Assembly (NCBI GenBank): GCA_028023455.1
Contig: JAQFVV010000500.1
Location: 1-64,000 of the forward strand
DNA: 64,000 nucleotides
Direction: 5' to 3'
From: Epiperipatus broadwayi
Lineage: Eukaryota; Onychophora; Udeonychophora; Euonychophora; Peripatidae
Positions 1-11,289 of this stretch are shown one piece after another. The notes beneath the pieces are model-generated. The model ran no database searches, was not told the origin of the DNA, and was given only the letters and a program-made list of their open reading frames with translations. Each line of letters opens with the position of its first letter. Within the stretch, counting starts at the first letter, position 1. Made by a program: the position numbers and the translations under genes.

Positions 1-399
1 TTTTTTTTTTTTCTGACTCTTACTTTTCTCATACGGTACTTATTAAACCTATTATTTTGAAAATTCCTTGTGAGTATATGATATTTTTAGTTATTAAAAT
101 GATTCTAAAATTTTAAATACAATTTCAATAAATATTTATGCCTTTAATATTATTGTGAGAGGAAGTTTTGATAAAGATATCTTCGAATTATTGCTCGCGA
201 GTAACGAGCACACAAGGTATACCCAGCACGCAACTAACACTTTATTTTTCGAAATAGTAATCTATAAACCGAAATATAATTTATATTACTTTAAAATTTA
301 TTGAAAATATTAATTGAAAGTGTAAAAAAAAAAGTTTTACAAACAATAATCTTTTAAAATAATACATTTTTGAACGATATACTGCCGTAGGGAAAAAAA

Positions 400-441
<42 letters not shown>

Positions 442-700
442 CAGACCGAAACTCACGTTTTGTTTTATTTACAAAAAAAAAAACCACTTTTAGAGTAAAT
501 AATTAAAAAAACAGATCGCTTTTTACAAAGTCATACTTTAAAAATACATCGATTCATGAAATGGTGAAATAGAATGTAAAATTATTACGTTTGACCGTAT
601 ATTTAAATAGTTATGACTTTATAAATTATTCACCCCTGTACATTATAGGCCCTGAATGTTTTAAGTACTATGTTCATAAACGTTAGCAATGAGGCGTTTA
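1..700. other. AT-rich flank, no gene seen
   Basis: This is low-complexity AT-rich sequence with a T run at the left end and a long T run followed directly by an A run near 402-441, which could fold on itself. No splice-bounded open frame or known repeat terminus was recognised. A short string near 192-215 (GAGTAACGAGCACAC) resembles the start of the LTR-like element at 50477 but is too short to call. Confidence 0.5.
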
Positions 701-730
701 GAGGTTGCTGTTTTTACCGTGTGTAACGTG

Positions 731-995
731 GAGAAACAGCGCCGCGTAGTGGGCTAGAATCTTGGTAGTTTCTGATAGCAGACGACACATAAGCTAGATG
801 TGTTTACGGCAATCAGCGCCACCTAGGTTCTTGGTAGCAGACGACGCAAGCTGCCAGCCAGCTTGTGGAAGGTTCCTGTGCGTACGCATGGTGAACAGCG
901 CCACCTATCGGCAGAAAAAGCGTCATCTGCTTTTGAGGCCCCTACCCTGTATGTTCTGTGTGAAAACACAGAAACAGCGCCTCTAGCGGCGACAG
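731..995. promoter_or_regulatory. Cluster of four CTCF-like motifs
   Basis: Four motifs of the form AGCGCC followed by a CTA-containing tail lie in the same orientation at 738-752 (AGCGCCGCGTAGTGG), 815-827 (AGCGCCACCTAGG), 897-911 (AGCGCCACCTATCGG) and 976-990 (AGCGCCTCTAGCGG). They are spaced 77, 82 and 79 bp apart. The reverse complement of the middle two, AGGTGGCGCT, matches the known animal CTCF core. The island is clearly more GC-rich than its surroundings. Part of the sequence between motifs is itself repeated (CAGACGAC followed by AAGCT), so the cluster may have grown as a diverged tandem repeat. It sits in the 3' flank of the minus-strand gene, where a boundary element would be plausible. 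The short open frames on both strands here look like a by-product of GC content. Protein binding is inferred. Confidence 0.45.
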
Positions 996-1030
996 TACAG
1001 TCTACCAACCACGACCATATTTGCATATGA

Positions 1031-4000
1031 TTAAACTAACAGCCATTATACATTAAGAGCTATGAATATGAGAGCCGGATCTCTTGAAAGCGCTCAGCAT
1101 ATGATTTAATAAAATTATACACATTTTTAGCTTTGCGGCTATCAATTTTAAACTGCATATTATATGTAAACATTTTTAAAATCATATTTGTTAATTCAAC
1201 AATAATAATAATAATCAAATAGTTAATTGTTAGAACGTTTAAAAAAAGTTAGAGCATCAGAAACGAGAGTTATTATAATGTGATCGCTAGACCTTAAATT
1301 TTAGAATCTGCCACTTTACTGCTGTGCCAAATCATGCAGGGTATTTGACAAATACAATATAAGAATATACATTTTTTTTTTTAAAAAGCTCAACTATGAA
1401 ATGAAAGATTGTTATAAAGAAGTCAAATGAACTGCAAACTATTATAAGATTCACAGTAGTTGTTCCAAGATAACTCCTTTCAACAGTTGTGCCAAGCACT
1501 TAATGCATCAAAAATATCTAGTATCTTATTCGGTATAAAGCTGATTTTGATTGCTTTATTTGAAAATATGAAAGCTATTAAACACATAATTATATGTTGG
1601 ATTACTTTCATCATCTAGATTTTAATTGTTGAAAGTTTTTAGAAAAATTCGTTTTATATTATTTCAAAAATGTTTAAATGTTGATAATAAGACATAGATA
1701 ATATAGAACATATTTCAAGTGGTATTATTCTCTCTTTTTCAGACAATGCTGGTCTGATCAATGACAGTACTAGCATAAAAATCAATTTGGGAACCTTTTT
1801 GATTCATGATATTGAATTTAAAAAGACATTTTAACTAATTAGTTAATTGACAAAAGCAATAATTAGTAGAAACTTTCTTCTTTTTAAAGTCAAAAATTAA
1901 CAAATAGTTTCCAAATATTATAACCTTAATTCGAAAACTAGATAAATATTCCAACATAAAACTACGAGTAAAGTATCATCACAAATTTTCAGATAAATTA
2001 TTATCAGAGTTCTCTATACGTCAATAATAACAAAAATAATTATATGGTGGACAAATAGGAACAATTTCATTTTCTTAAAGTTCCCTACATACAACACTAT
2101 TATTCTGGAAATTTTTCCAATCCAGATGAAAATATGAGGGATCTTCACATTTTCATGATCATTAGACTTTCATTATTTTAACATGAGTTATGATTTACTG
2201 TAAATTATGATAAGAGAATACTTGCCATTTATATAATGATAAATTCATTTAAAAATGTTAACCATCTCATATATTTAATGAAAATCTTGATATAAATTTT
2301 TTTTATCTCAACATAAATCTGGTTTCAATCCACTAATGAGAATAGCAAAAAAAAAAAATACACATGTTACAACAAAATAAAAACATAGTTCAATAAATAC
2401 TTGCAAATAAAAAATAATAATAATAATTAGTAAATATTTATCTTTTTTGATTATTATAAAAATATTGTACTGATGCAAAAAGTTTAATATACAAAACATA
2501 TTTGATTATTATAAAAATACTGTATTAATGCAATAAGTTTAATATACAAAACATATAAATATTTTAAAATTAAGATACAATATTGTCATTATTCAATATT
2601 TAGTACTGAATATTTATTTAAGTTTTTAGTAATATGTACGTTCTTTGAAGGTAAAGAAAGTTTATAATGAAGATGTAAAAACTATATTGTTGAATTATTA
2701 GTTTATGTTCTCAATCTCATCAAAATTATTAACTAGGAAGACTAGACAACCAAAAATGCCAGTTTAACAGCATTATACATGTATGAAAAATGTGTTATTC
2801 GCATTATTCCAAAATAACATACAAGGCATAAATATATTATAAACAATAACTTTTAAATCAACTTCCATTTTTTTTATGAATCCCCTCAAATGAAATTACA
2901 ATCAATTATGTAAATTCTTATATTAGGGAGCTGAAACTTATTAAATGAATCAAAGCATCAAAATATCCTCTACAAATCTCATAGTGAAATAAAATATTAG
3001 ATATATTATAATATCACTTTCTGAAATGTCAACTATGACTTCACAGTAGCAATTTCAAGAGAACTTTTCAATTTTGCTAAGCCCTTAAACATTCTAAACA
3101 CAAATCTGAGTTAGATCGTATTTTATATACAGCAGGTTTTATTTGCTATTTGAAAATGTGAAAGATATAATACATATTATAATTAAATTCTATACTTAAT
3201 ATAATCAAGACAGACATACATAAATTACAATCTGTCCAAGGTAGAAATTGTAATCGATTCCATTTTTTGTCAACTTTACTACGAATAAATATATAAATAT
3301 CACCATCATTAGCAGGAACTCTCAAACAATTATAATAATTCTGAAAGAAAACATAAATTCTTACCTTTGATTAATGTTTTCAATTTTTTTTAATATATAT
3401 ATGAAGCAGTAATATTACTTAAAAAAATGCAAAATTAAAGAATAATAAAAAAATATTGCAGTCAGCATTGCTATGCATAAAACTAAAGGACAGAAATAAA
3501 GTTGCATAAACAACAATCTTGTTGTCATAGTTAGTTCAGATGCAGTGTGGTAGTAATCTAAGTGATTGAAGATAGTAAGTCAAAAAAAATAGGGAGAGAA
3601 AAAGTAATGATGATTCTAATATTAATGCTACTTATTATAGAGTAACATGAAAAAAGTATAAATTCAATAATGGCAGTTGATATCTATTTCGTCTACACAT
3701 ATATAACATAACCAGAAACTTAAAAAATTGCTAAAGAATCTATCTCTTGATGATAATATTTACATATATATATATTATACCGCCAATGAATATATGGGTG
3801 AAAAAACACACCTATATTCTGCATTACATATGTAATCATTTAATAATAAATGATCAAATTGATTTTAAAAGAAAAAGAAAAGTGATAATAATAAAATATA
3901 AATTATAATATATTTTAAAGAGGTTTTTTTTTTAAATGCAAACTTGCAAAAATGAAGTATTGCATCATTTTTTTCTGTTAAAAATAAAGGAAAGTTTTAA

Positions 4001-4440
4001 TATTAAAGAGCGAGTAGAAGGGGGAGGGGGTAATTCTAAGTAAAAAGTTGAAACTAGTTCTCCCTTTTATAAATAAAAAAAGAAACAATAAGGAATGAAT
4101 GTAAACATGAAATTAAACTAAAAATATAATCTGTAACAAGAAAACTTTTGAAATTTGCAATTGATAAAAAGAAATGATAATTACCATCTGTACTAATTAA
4201 AGAAACAAAGGAAAAAACTAAGGACATTATCTTATAGAAATATTAGATTAATCTAAACAAGAAATTAGATTAAAATGGAATACAAAATTAATTAAGGAAA
4301 TATAAAATTAATTAAACCAGATCAAAGAACGATAAATTGAAACAATCAGAAAGAAGCAATTCATTCATTCATTCATTATCATTATTATTGTTAGTCAGAT
4401 TATTGCAGACACAGAAAAATTATCATTCAATATTGCTGTC
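1031..4440. other. AT-rich intergenic sequence, no gene seen
   Basis: Apart from short simple repeats (for example AAT repeats near 1201 and ATTC repeats near 4363) and the 55-bp tandem duplication listed separately, I see no coding exon, repeat terminus or RNA gene here. This stretch lies downstream of the minus-strand gene. Confidence 0.5.
2446..2555. repeat. 55-bp tandem duplication, two copies
   Basis: Two adjacent copies start at 2446 and 2501 with TTTGATTATTATAAAAATA and end in TTTAATATACAAAACATA. They differ at only a few positions, so the duplication is fairly recent. No function is apparent. Confidence 0.85.
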
Positions 4441-5454
4441 TTATAAAGAATTTTAAAGAGAAGATGGCGAAAAGCCATCAACCTTTCAGCATGCAGGTGC
4501 ATCTACCAGTATTAACTGAAGGCCGACCTAGCAGTGCTAAACAATACTGAAGTGTGTAGCTAGCCTTCGATCCCAGTCCTTAGTACCATCACATGCTTTC
4601 CACCTTGAACTCATGCCTACCTCGAGATCTGTGAACTACTGAAAATCTTTCTCTCCTTCATCGTAAACTGGAAAATCAACAAAAAGCAAAACCATAGATG
4701 GAAAGAAAAGGCCAACCTGTTGGTAATCGACAAATCAGGAAACAAGCAAGGAATGGTATCCTTAAAAATGTGTTATGCTATTGAAAAATCCTAGGAAACG
4801 ATAATCCTTATCATCTCATTCTAAAAATTTGAACATTTATGTGAATGAAAGACTTTAATGAACTTTAATAGCTACAGCCAACATAATCTTTAATGTTACC
4901 TCCACAAATTCTTATTATATTGTGTTTTAAATGTGCGTATATGTAAATTTTTATTATAATATGTTATGATGATGAGTGTGTTTAAATAAATATATTTGTT
5001 TGCTTAATTGTTATCTGATCAATTCTCTCACTTATAACTGCGTCACTTAGAGGTTAAGTTATAGTTAATTATAAGTATCGGGCAAGTGAGTCAAAGATTT
5101 TCCCTCACAATTGAGAGAAGGAGCTAGCTTGGGGATATATCAAGTGCTGGATTGTATACCTGTCGTCTGAGCATACTGACTATATAACCTATGGTTAGCT
5201 GATGCCTGAGGTTAAGTCTCAAAACAAATAAAATGCTTCGGATGGCAGAGATTTGAATCTAGCAGCCAAGAAGTACTATGGCTTGGAAATGTGATCGTAG
5301 GTTATACTTTGTATAGCCTCGGTCTGGTTATAGGTACTGTTGGTGTTTATCTACCTGTAGTATTGTACAGACTGCTGCAATAGTAAGAGTGAAGCCAGAG
5401 TTAAAATCAAGATCTAAAAGGAAAGTGATCAGAGCAGTTTTCGCCAATCTGGTT
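4441..5454. other. More complex intergenic stretch, unclassified
   Basis: Base composition here is more balanced than in the neighbours, chiefly at 4460-4720 and 5040-5420. The first part contains TTCGATCCCAG near 4567, which resembles a tRNA-type B box, so a decayed tRNA-derived SINE is possible. No matching A box or second copy was found. The second part has no long open frame or recognised family. It may be old transposon or retrocopy sequence. Confidence 0.3.
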
Positions 5455-6190
5455 CAATATATATGGAAATATTTTATTCCATGAAGTTTTCCATTTATAA
5501 TTATTTAATTAGAAAGCTTTTGCTAAAATAGTAACCAATGTTCAGATCAAAAAAAAAAAGAAAGTAAAAAATGTCAGCGCCAATGCAATAAACAGGAATA
5601 TTTCTTTTGATGGCTGCTTTTAATATTACAGTTTACATATATAGATATAAAAAACTTTTTGATTTTCTTGCTTTTGTAATAAACTCCTCCACTGGTAAAT
5701 AAAGTATTATAATATATAATGGATGTTTAGGAGGAAATATTTTAGTATATGAAGTTTTTAGTTTATAATTATAAAGCTCTTGCTAGGATAGTAGCCAATC
5801 AAGGTTAACTGCCTGGGACAAAAAAGAAAGTAAACCTGTTAGCACAAATGCAATCAAAAGGGATATCTCTTTTGATCATTACTCTTGGTCTTATATAAAG
5901 AACAAAGCACTACAGTTTACATATATAAATGTAAGAAACCAAAGAATAGTTATCAAAAAAGATATCCCTTTTAACTGCATTGGCAGTAACAATTTGTCTC
6001 TATGTTAAAAGGGGTGATCAAGAGATGTCTCTTTTGAGTGCATTGACACAGATAGTTTTACTTTCTCTCTTTGCCCAGAAAGTTAACCCTAATTGGTTAC
6101 TGTATTAGCAAGAGCTTTCTAATTAAAATAATTATAAATGAAAACCTCTATATAATACATTTCCATTTAAACATTTGTTAAATATTATAT
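5455..6190. repeat. Tandem plus inverted repeat cluster
   Basis: Two direct units begin near 5457 and 5712. Both carry a run like TTTATAATTA..AAGCT, then TAGTAGCCAAT or TAGTAACCAAT, a purine run, GCAATCAAAAGGGATAT or its variant, and end with ACAGTTTACATATAT. A third unit at about 6024-6155 is the reverse complement of the second (shared GTTAACC, AGCAAGAGCTTT and AGTTTTACTTTC). A further inverted piece, AAAAAAGATATCCCTTTT, lies at about 5956. The arrangement suggests repeated insertion or foldback rearrangement of one non-autonomous element. No coding potential was seen. Confidence 0.6.
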
Positions 6191-6349
6191 TATAATTCTA
6201 CATTTTATGGTCTAAATCAATAATCATAACTATAAACTTTAAACATTTTTATTGACTTATCAAGTAAAGCAAATATTGATGTTTATTGCTGTTATTGTGT
6301 TAAATAATAAGATTGGAAGTAATATTCATATTTTTTCACATATTACTAC

Positions 6350-6413
6350 CTAATAGAGTAGATTATAATTATCCAAGATGTCTCCAATACAGATTTTATC
6401 AATTACAAAGTCC
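6350..6413 (-). CDS. Candidate alternative last exon (weak)
   Basis: On the minus strand a TTTCAG acceptor is followed by an open stretch of about 20 codons ending in TAG at 6350-6352. It begins with one orphan base and would continue as DFVIDKICIGDILDNYNLLY. To join the upstream gene it needs a phase-2 donor. The 11290-11406 exon offers one only at a poor site (TCTAG followed by GTTTAA near 11316). The better GTAATT donor at 11288-11289 leaves phase 0 and would hit TGA after four codons. I list it because it competes with the idea that the coding region once ended at 7112. It could equally be chance in AT-rich DNA. Confidence 0.15.
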
Positions 6414-7131
6414 CTGAAATATGTGTCTTGATTTTTTTTTAAAGTGCAGTTAATATATGAGAAAAAATAAGCAAAAAAAATACACAGGATAAAAAATACT
6501 ATACTAATTACATTTAGCTTAAATATATACACCATACTTGCATTTAAATATCATACTAACTACAATAAAAAGATTTAAAAATATTATTAATACAATAGTA
6601 ATTTTTATTAGGATAGCTTATACCTGATAAGGATAATAATTGTTAATATTATATTTAAACACATGTGTAGGAGTACATAAATGTTTGTGTTTTAAAATGG
6701 AGTAAATTTAAAATGATATAATCGTAAAATGCTTAAATAGGTTTATTTTTAGTGTTAAATAAATAGGTTTATTATTAATTAAAAATGAGAATTTTAAAAA
6801 TAAATAAAACAAAAATCATTTAGTTTAATATTTAGCATTATAAGTCATTTCATTTGTAAAATAAAATAATTGTATATTTTACTTTATTTCTAATTAATGT
6901 AATATGGGATTTTAATATTCAAAATTATATTAATTACCATTTTAAATAATTTTGTTGCAAATTTGGCACTTTAAATTTTTGAAACTTTCAAATCTCATCT
7001 GCTTCCGACTGTTTCCAGAGCAGAATACTCCCATACAAATGCAAAAAATGAAATATTGTGGATAAAATATTATGAAATCATTAATCACATGGCAGAAACT
7101 TATAAATACAATTACTTGTCAAGATTTATTG
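6414..7131 (-). other. Probable 3' flank or former 3' UTR of the minus-strand gene
   Basis: If the palindrome at 7132-11269 is removed and its ATTG duplication collapsed, the minus-strand frame crosses into this segment and reaches a TAA at 7112-7114. That would make the remainder a former 3' UTR. A minus-strand AATAAA lies near 6884-6889, but such hexamers are common in this AT-rich sequence. No other coding exon is supported apart from the weak candidate at 6350. Confidence 0.35.
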
Positions 7132-9195
7132 TGTAACGATATATAAATATGTCGTTACATTAAATTGAAATAAAAACTTTTAAGTTCACATATAAAAATA
7201 AGTGTATTAAAAAGAAAAAAAAACTAAACGCTAAAATTAAAATGTTTGTTAAACGTATATATTCGCACAGATGCTAAACTTTAAAAATATTTTTTTTTAA
7301 TAAATAAAAAAAGGTATTTGAATGTATTTTTTTTATAAAAAAAGATTTAAATATAAAAATAGTTTAAAAAAGAAATAACGTAAGTAAAAATAAAAACAGG
7401 TATTAATTAATTCCTGTAATCTGTAAATGGAAGTGATTGTTTATTAATTATCCAAAAGCTGTCTAATTAAAAAGTCAGAGAGTAAATTAGATAAGAGAAT
7501 AAAGAGATTTTAGCTTGACCAATGGAAGCACCAAGCCTCAGCCCGGACCCGAACGAAAATTTGGATTAGTGACGTCTTTGTTCATTCCATCTGGAGATTT
7601 ACTATAAAAAGAGAAATATTGAGTTCCAGACAGTTTTTTCGGACTTGATTTGATGAGAACGATAAGACGCACTTGCCGTTCTCTCTCATTTTTTTGTTTG
7701 TTTAAAAAATATATATATATAAAATGAAAAGACTGTGATACAAGAATGGAACCAGCTAATGCTACCTCCAGAACATTATCTTCCAATGGAGACGTCGCGG
7801 GAATTAAAAACAGGAACCTGGACTCTTCTACTGTAAGCTATATTGACATGAACTCTAAATTTAAAAATAACTAAGAACTTTCGTTCAAGCTTATGAACTT
7901 CTATCTGACTTTTAAGTTTAAAATCAATTAATAATGTTTAATTTTATATGTTTTCCGATTGATAAAAATCATTTCCATTTTTTTTTTTTTCTCTTATTGT
8001 ATAAATTATTTGTTGTTTAAATTTTAAATGAGGGAATTTAAGGTTGGGTATAGACGTTGCATAGATTCGTTAGCGGTTGATAATGTTGTGGTTTTCACAT
8101 TCGATTAGAATATATGTCAACGATATCACTGCAAGCATCTTACGATGAATGCTAATGGGATTTGTATATTCCCTATGCAAGTGACGTTTATCGATGACTT
8201 TGTATTTTGATCGGTTGTGTTTAATTTGGAATGTTTTTGACCGTGGAATCTGTGCAGCTGATCTGTACTCAACATTTTAAAACAAATTTTATAAAATGCA
8301 TTTGTGCGAACGTATCTAAATGTTAAATTTAAGTCGGGCGTGAATGGCTATATAGTTTTGTAAAGTTATATTAAGGGAGGGTAATCTTAGGTTATTCATT
8401 TCGTAGTTGAATTGGCTCAATGGATTGGATATATTTGTGTAATTAGTAGATGTAGTATGAGATCCGCTTCGGGCAGGATTGCATATATACGCCACACACC
8501 TTCTGTTTGCCTATGGATGGGTTTGTAAGTCGGCAGAAGACCGCAGTCCATTCCTATGGAGTTTTTTGTTTATTGTTCTACTTGTCAACAGATGTAACAT
8601 TCCTGTTGGTGGAGAGTCAATGTCTTCTCTAATTCTACTTACTGTTCAGATGTCCATTCCTGACAGTATAGTATTTTGTGTTGTCGTATCATGCTACATT
8701 GAATACATGAATGTATCAGATAGATTGGTGCCAGTTGATTGCGAAATTTGTTGCCTAAGGTTAAATCAGGGAAGAATATTTTCTTTTCAAATGCAGATCT
8801 ATGTAGTCTATTCATACTTGACTATTTAAATAAAATATTAAACTCATTGAAACTTAGTTAAATGTAAAATTAAAAGATTAATAGAAAAATCTAAAATGTT
8901 GAATTTATTCCTCAAAATTTAAATGTTATTTTATATGTGCGTAAATAAATATTTTTATGTGTTAATTTCTGGCAGTGGCTTTTCCTTATTGATATTTAAG
9001 ATATAAATTAAGATATAGATTTTTATCTCTGCGTCTCCGCTGAGCTAGTGACTTGGGCTAACAATCGGAATATTTAAATAAAGTGGAATCTTAACAGCGC
9101 ATATCTGCCTACTCTATAAATTTTTCTAGGTTTAAATGCCTAGATGGCACCTTGTAGAGCAGATATCGTAGTTTGCGGTTAGATTCGATCTTCAC
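7132..9195 (+). repeat. Left LTR-like arm of the palindrome
   Basis: It starts with a 28-nt self-complementary terminus (TGTAACGA...TCGTTACA). Downstream are TATAAAAAGAG near 7603-7613, an ATG-led open stretch of about 42 codons at 7746, and a possible donor ACTGTAAGC near 7829. A polyadenylation-like TTAAATAAAAT lies near 8826. The 116-codon open frame at 8479-8829 lies inside the arm. The matching parts of the right arm and of the 50477 unit carry stops and frameshifts, so I do not treat it as a gene. The short ATG frame at 7746 is kept open in the right arm but with its ATG changed to CTT and mainly amino-acid-changing differences. Confidence 0.7.
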
Positions 9196-9198
9196 AAT

Positions 9199-11269
9199 TA
9201 TAACGATCGAAATGTAAGTGAAGATCGAATCTAACCGCAAACTACGATATCTGCTCTACAAGGCGCCATCTAGGCATTTAAACCTAGAAAAATTTATAGA
9301 GTAGGCAGATATGCGCTGTTAAGATTCCACTTTATTTAAATATTCCGATCGTTATCCCAAGTCACTAGCTCAGTGGAGTAGCAGAGATAATAAAATATAA
9401 ATTTTATATCTTAAATATAAAAGAATAAAAGCCACTGCCAGAGTTTAACACATAAAATATTTATTTACGCACATATAAAATAACATTTAAATTTTGAGGA
9501 ATAAGTTTAACATTTTAGATTTTTATATTAACTTTTAATTTTACATGTTAAGTTTCAATGAGTTTAATATTTTATTTAGATAGTCAAGTATGAATAGACT
9601 ACATAGATCTGCATTTGAAAAGAAATTATTCTTCCCTGATTTAACCTTAGGCAACAAATTTCGCAATCAAACTGGCGCCAATCCATCTGATACATTCATG
9701 TATTCAATGTAGCATGATACGACAACACAAAATACTATACTGTCAGGAATGTACATCTGATCAGTAAGTAGATTAGAGAAGATATTGTCTCTCCACCAAC
9801 AGGAATGTGACATCTGTTGGCGAGTAGAACAATAAACATAAAACTCCATAGGAATGGACTGCGGTCCTTTGCCGTCTTACAAATCCATCCATAGGCAAAC
9901 AGAGAGTGTGTGGCGTATATCTATAATCCTGCCCGTAGCGGACCTCATACTACATCTACAATTACACAAATATATCCAATCCATTGAACCAATTCAACTA
10001 CGAAATGAATAACCTAAGATTACCCTCCCTTAATATAACTTTACAAAACTATATAGCCATTCACGCCCGACTTAAATTTAACATTTAAATACGTTCGCAC
10101 AGATTTGTTTAAAAATGTTGGGTATAGATCGATTACATAGATTCCATGGTCAAAAACATTTCAAAATAAACATAAACGATCAAAATACAAAATTATTGAT
10201 ACCGACAATCGCAGAGGGAAATTTATAAGTAACCCAATAGTATTCACCATAAGATACTTGCGTTGTCACCAATAACTTAAAAGACATCCGAATAAATACA
10301 TTTTAGATACCGTACGGTATCATTATTTATCGAATGTCTATATTTTGATCAAATATGAAAACCAAAATATAATTAACCGCAAACGAATCCATGCAAGCGT
10401 CTATAAACAACTTAAATTTCATGCATTTAAATAATCTTTACAATAAGAAAAAAAAATGGAAATGATGTTTATCAATCGGAAAACATATAAAATTAAACAT
10501 TATTAATTTGATTTAAAAACTTACAAAAATCAGATAGGAGTCCGTTTTAACATTTAAGTTGGCTTGTTTATCAATTTTTAAAACTTGACGAAAGTTCTTA
10601 ATTGATTTTAATAATTGTTCATTTCATATAGCTTATGGTAGAAGAGTCCAGGTTTCTGCTTTTAATTCCTGCGACGCCTCCATTGGAAGATAATGTTCTG
10701 GAGATGGCAATAGCTGGTTCAAGGTATCAGTCTTTTCATTTTTCTTTTTTAAATAGAGTGTGGTATGTGCGTCCTACCGCATCTCTCAAACACACAACGC
10801 TGGAACTGCCCGAAAAAAACTGTATTTCCCTTTTTATATTATCCACACAGATGCAATCAACAAAACGTCACTAATCCCTCACTTTCGTTAGGGTCCGAGC
10901 CAAGGCTTAGTGCTTCCATTGGTCAAGCTAATTTCTCTTTTTTCTTATCTATCTTTCATCAGATCATTTTAATTATACAAGAGCCCATGGGCCAGTTTGG
11001 TTTTCGATAATTCATAAACAATCATTTCCATTTACAGATTACATTAATTAATACCTGTTTTTATTTTTAAATCTTGTACTTTTTTTTTATAAAAAAGTAC
11101 GTTCAAATACTTATTTGTTTGTTTTTTTTTTAAAGTTTGGCATCTGTGCGAATGTATATACGTTTAACAATATTTTAATTTTAGCGTTTAGTTTTTTTAC
11201 TTTTATTTGCGAACTTTTATTAAGTTTTTATTTTAAATTAATGTAACGACATATTTATATATCGTTACA
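9199..11269 (-). repeat. Right LTR-like arm of the palindrome
   Basis: Read on the minus strand this is the fuller copy. It begins TGTAACGATATATAAATATG at 11269 and ends CGATCGTTATA at 9199, close to the CGGATCGTTACA end of the 50477 unit. It keeps the segment containing ATAATGATACCGTACGG (about 10300-10325) that the left arm has lost. A minus-strand frame at 9667-9849 mirrors the 116-codon frame of the left arm but is broken. The outer end of this arm abuts the host exon. Confidence 0.7.
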
Positions 11270-11289
11270 ATTGAGTCTTCCTTAATTAC

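Larger units (their letters stand above)
7132..11269. mobile_element. Giant near-palindrome of two head-to-head LTR-like units
   Basis: The left arm (7132-9195, plus sense) and right arm (9218-11269, minus sense) are reverse complements along almost their whole length, separated by about 22 nt. Outer ends read TGTAACGATATATAAATATG and its complement, giving TG...CA termini. They are flanked by ATTG at 7128-7131 and 11270-11273, a 4-bp target duplication. The arms are nearly identical next to the centre and diverge outwards, and the left arm lacks about 70 bp that the right arm keeps. Each arm carries a TATA-like box, a GTCGGGCGTGAATGG block and a late AATAAA, as an LTR would. A single-unit relative lies at 50477-52684. 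The right arm appears complete, since its inner end at 9199 reads TATAACGATCG, close to the normal terminus. The left arm has lost its last about 22 nt. Possible origins are autointegration of an LTR circle, a foldback transposon, or inverted duplication of a solo LTR. Confidence 0.8.

Noticed and set aside
798-1026. Overlapping 60-70 codon frames on both strands
   Set aside because: They sit on the GC-richer motif cluster where stop codons are rarer. There is no splice context or recognisable protein.
8479-8829. 116-codon plus-strand open frame
   Set aside because: It lies inside the LTR-like arm. The equivalent stretches in the right arm and at 51600-51900 have stops and frameshifts, and no domain is visible.
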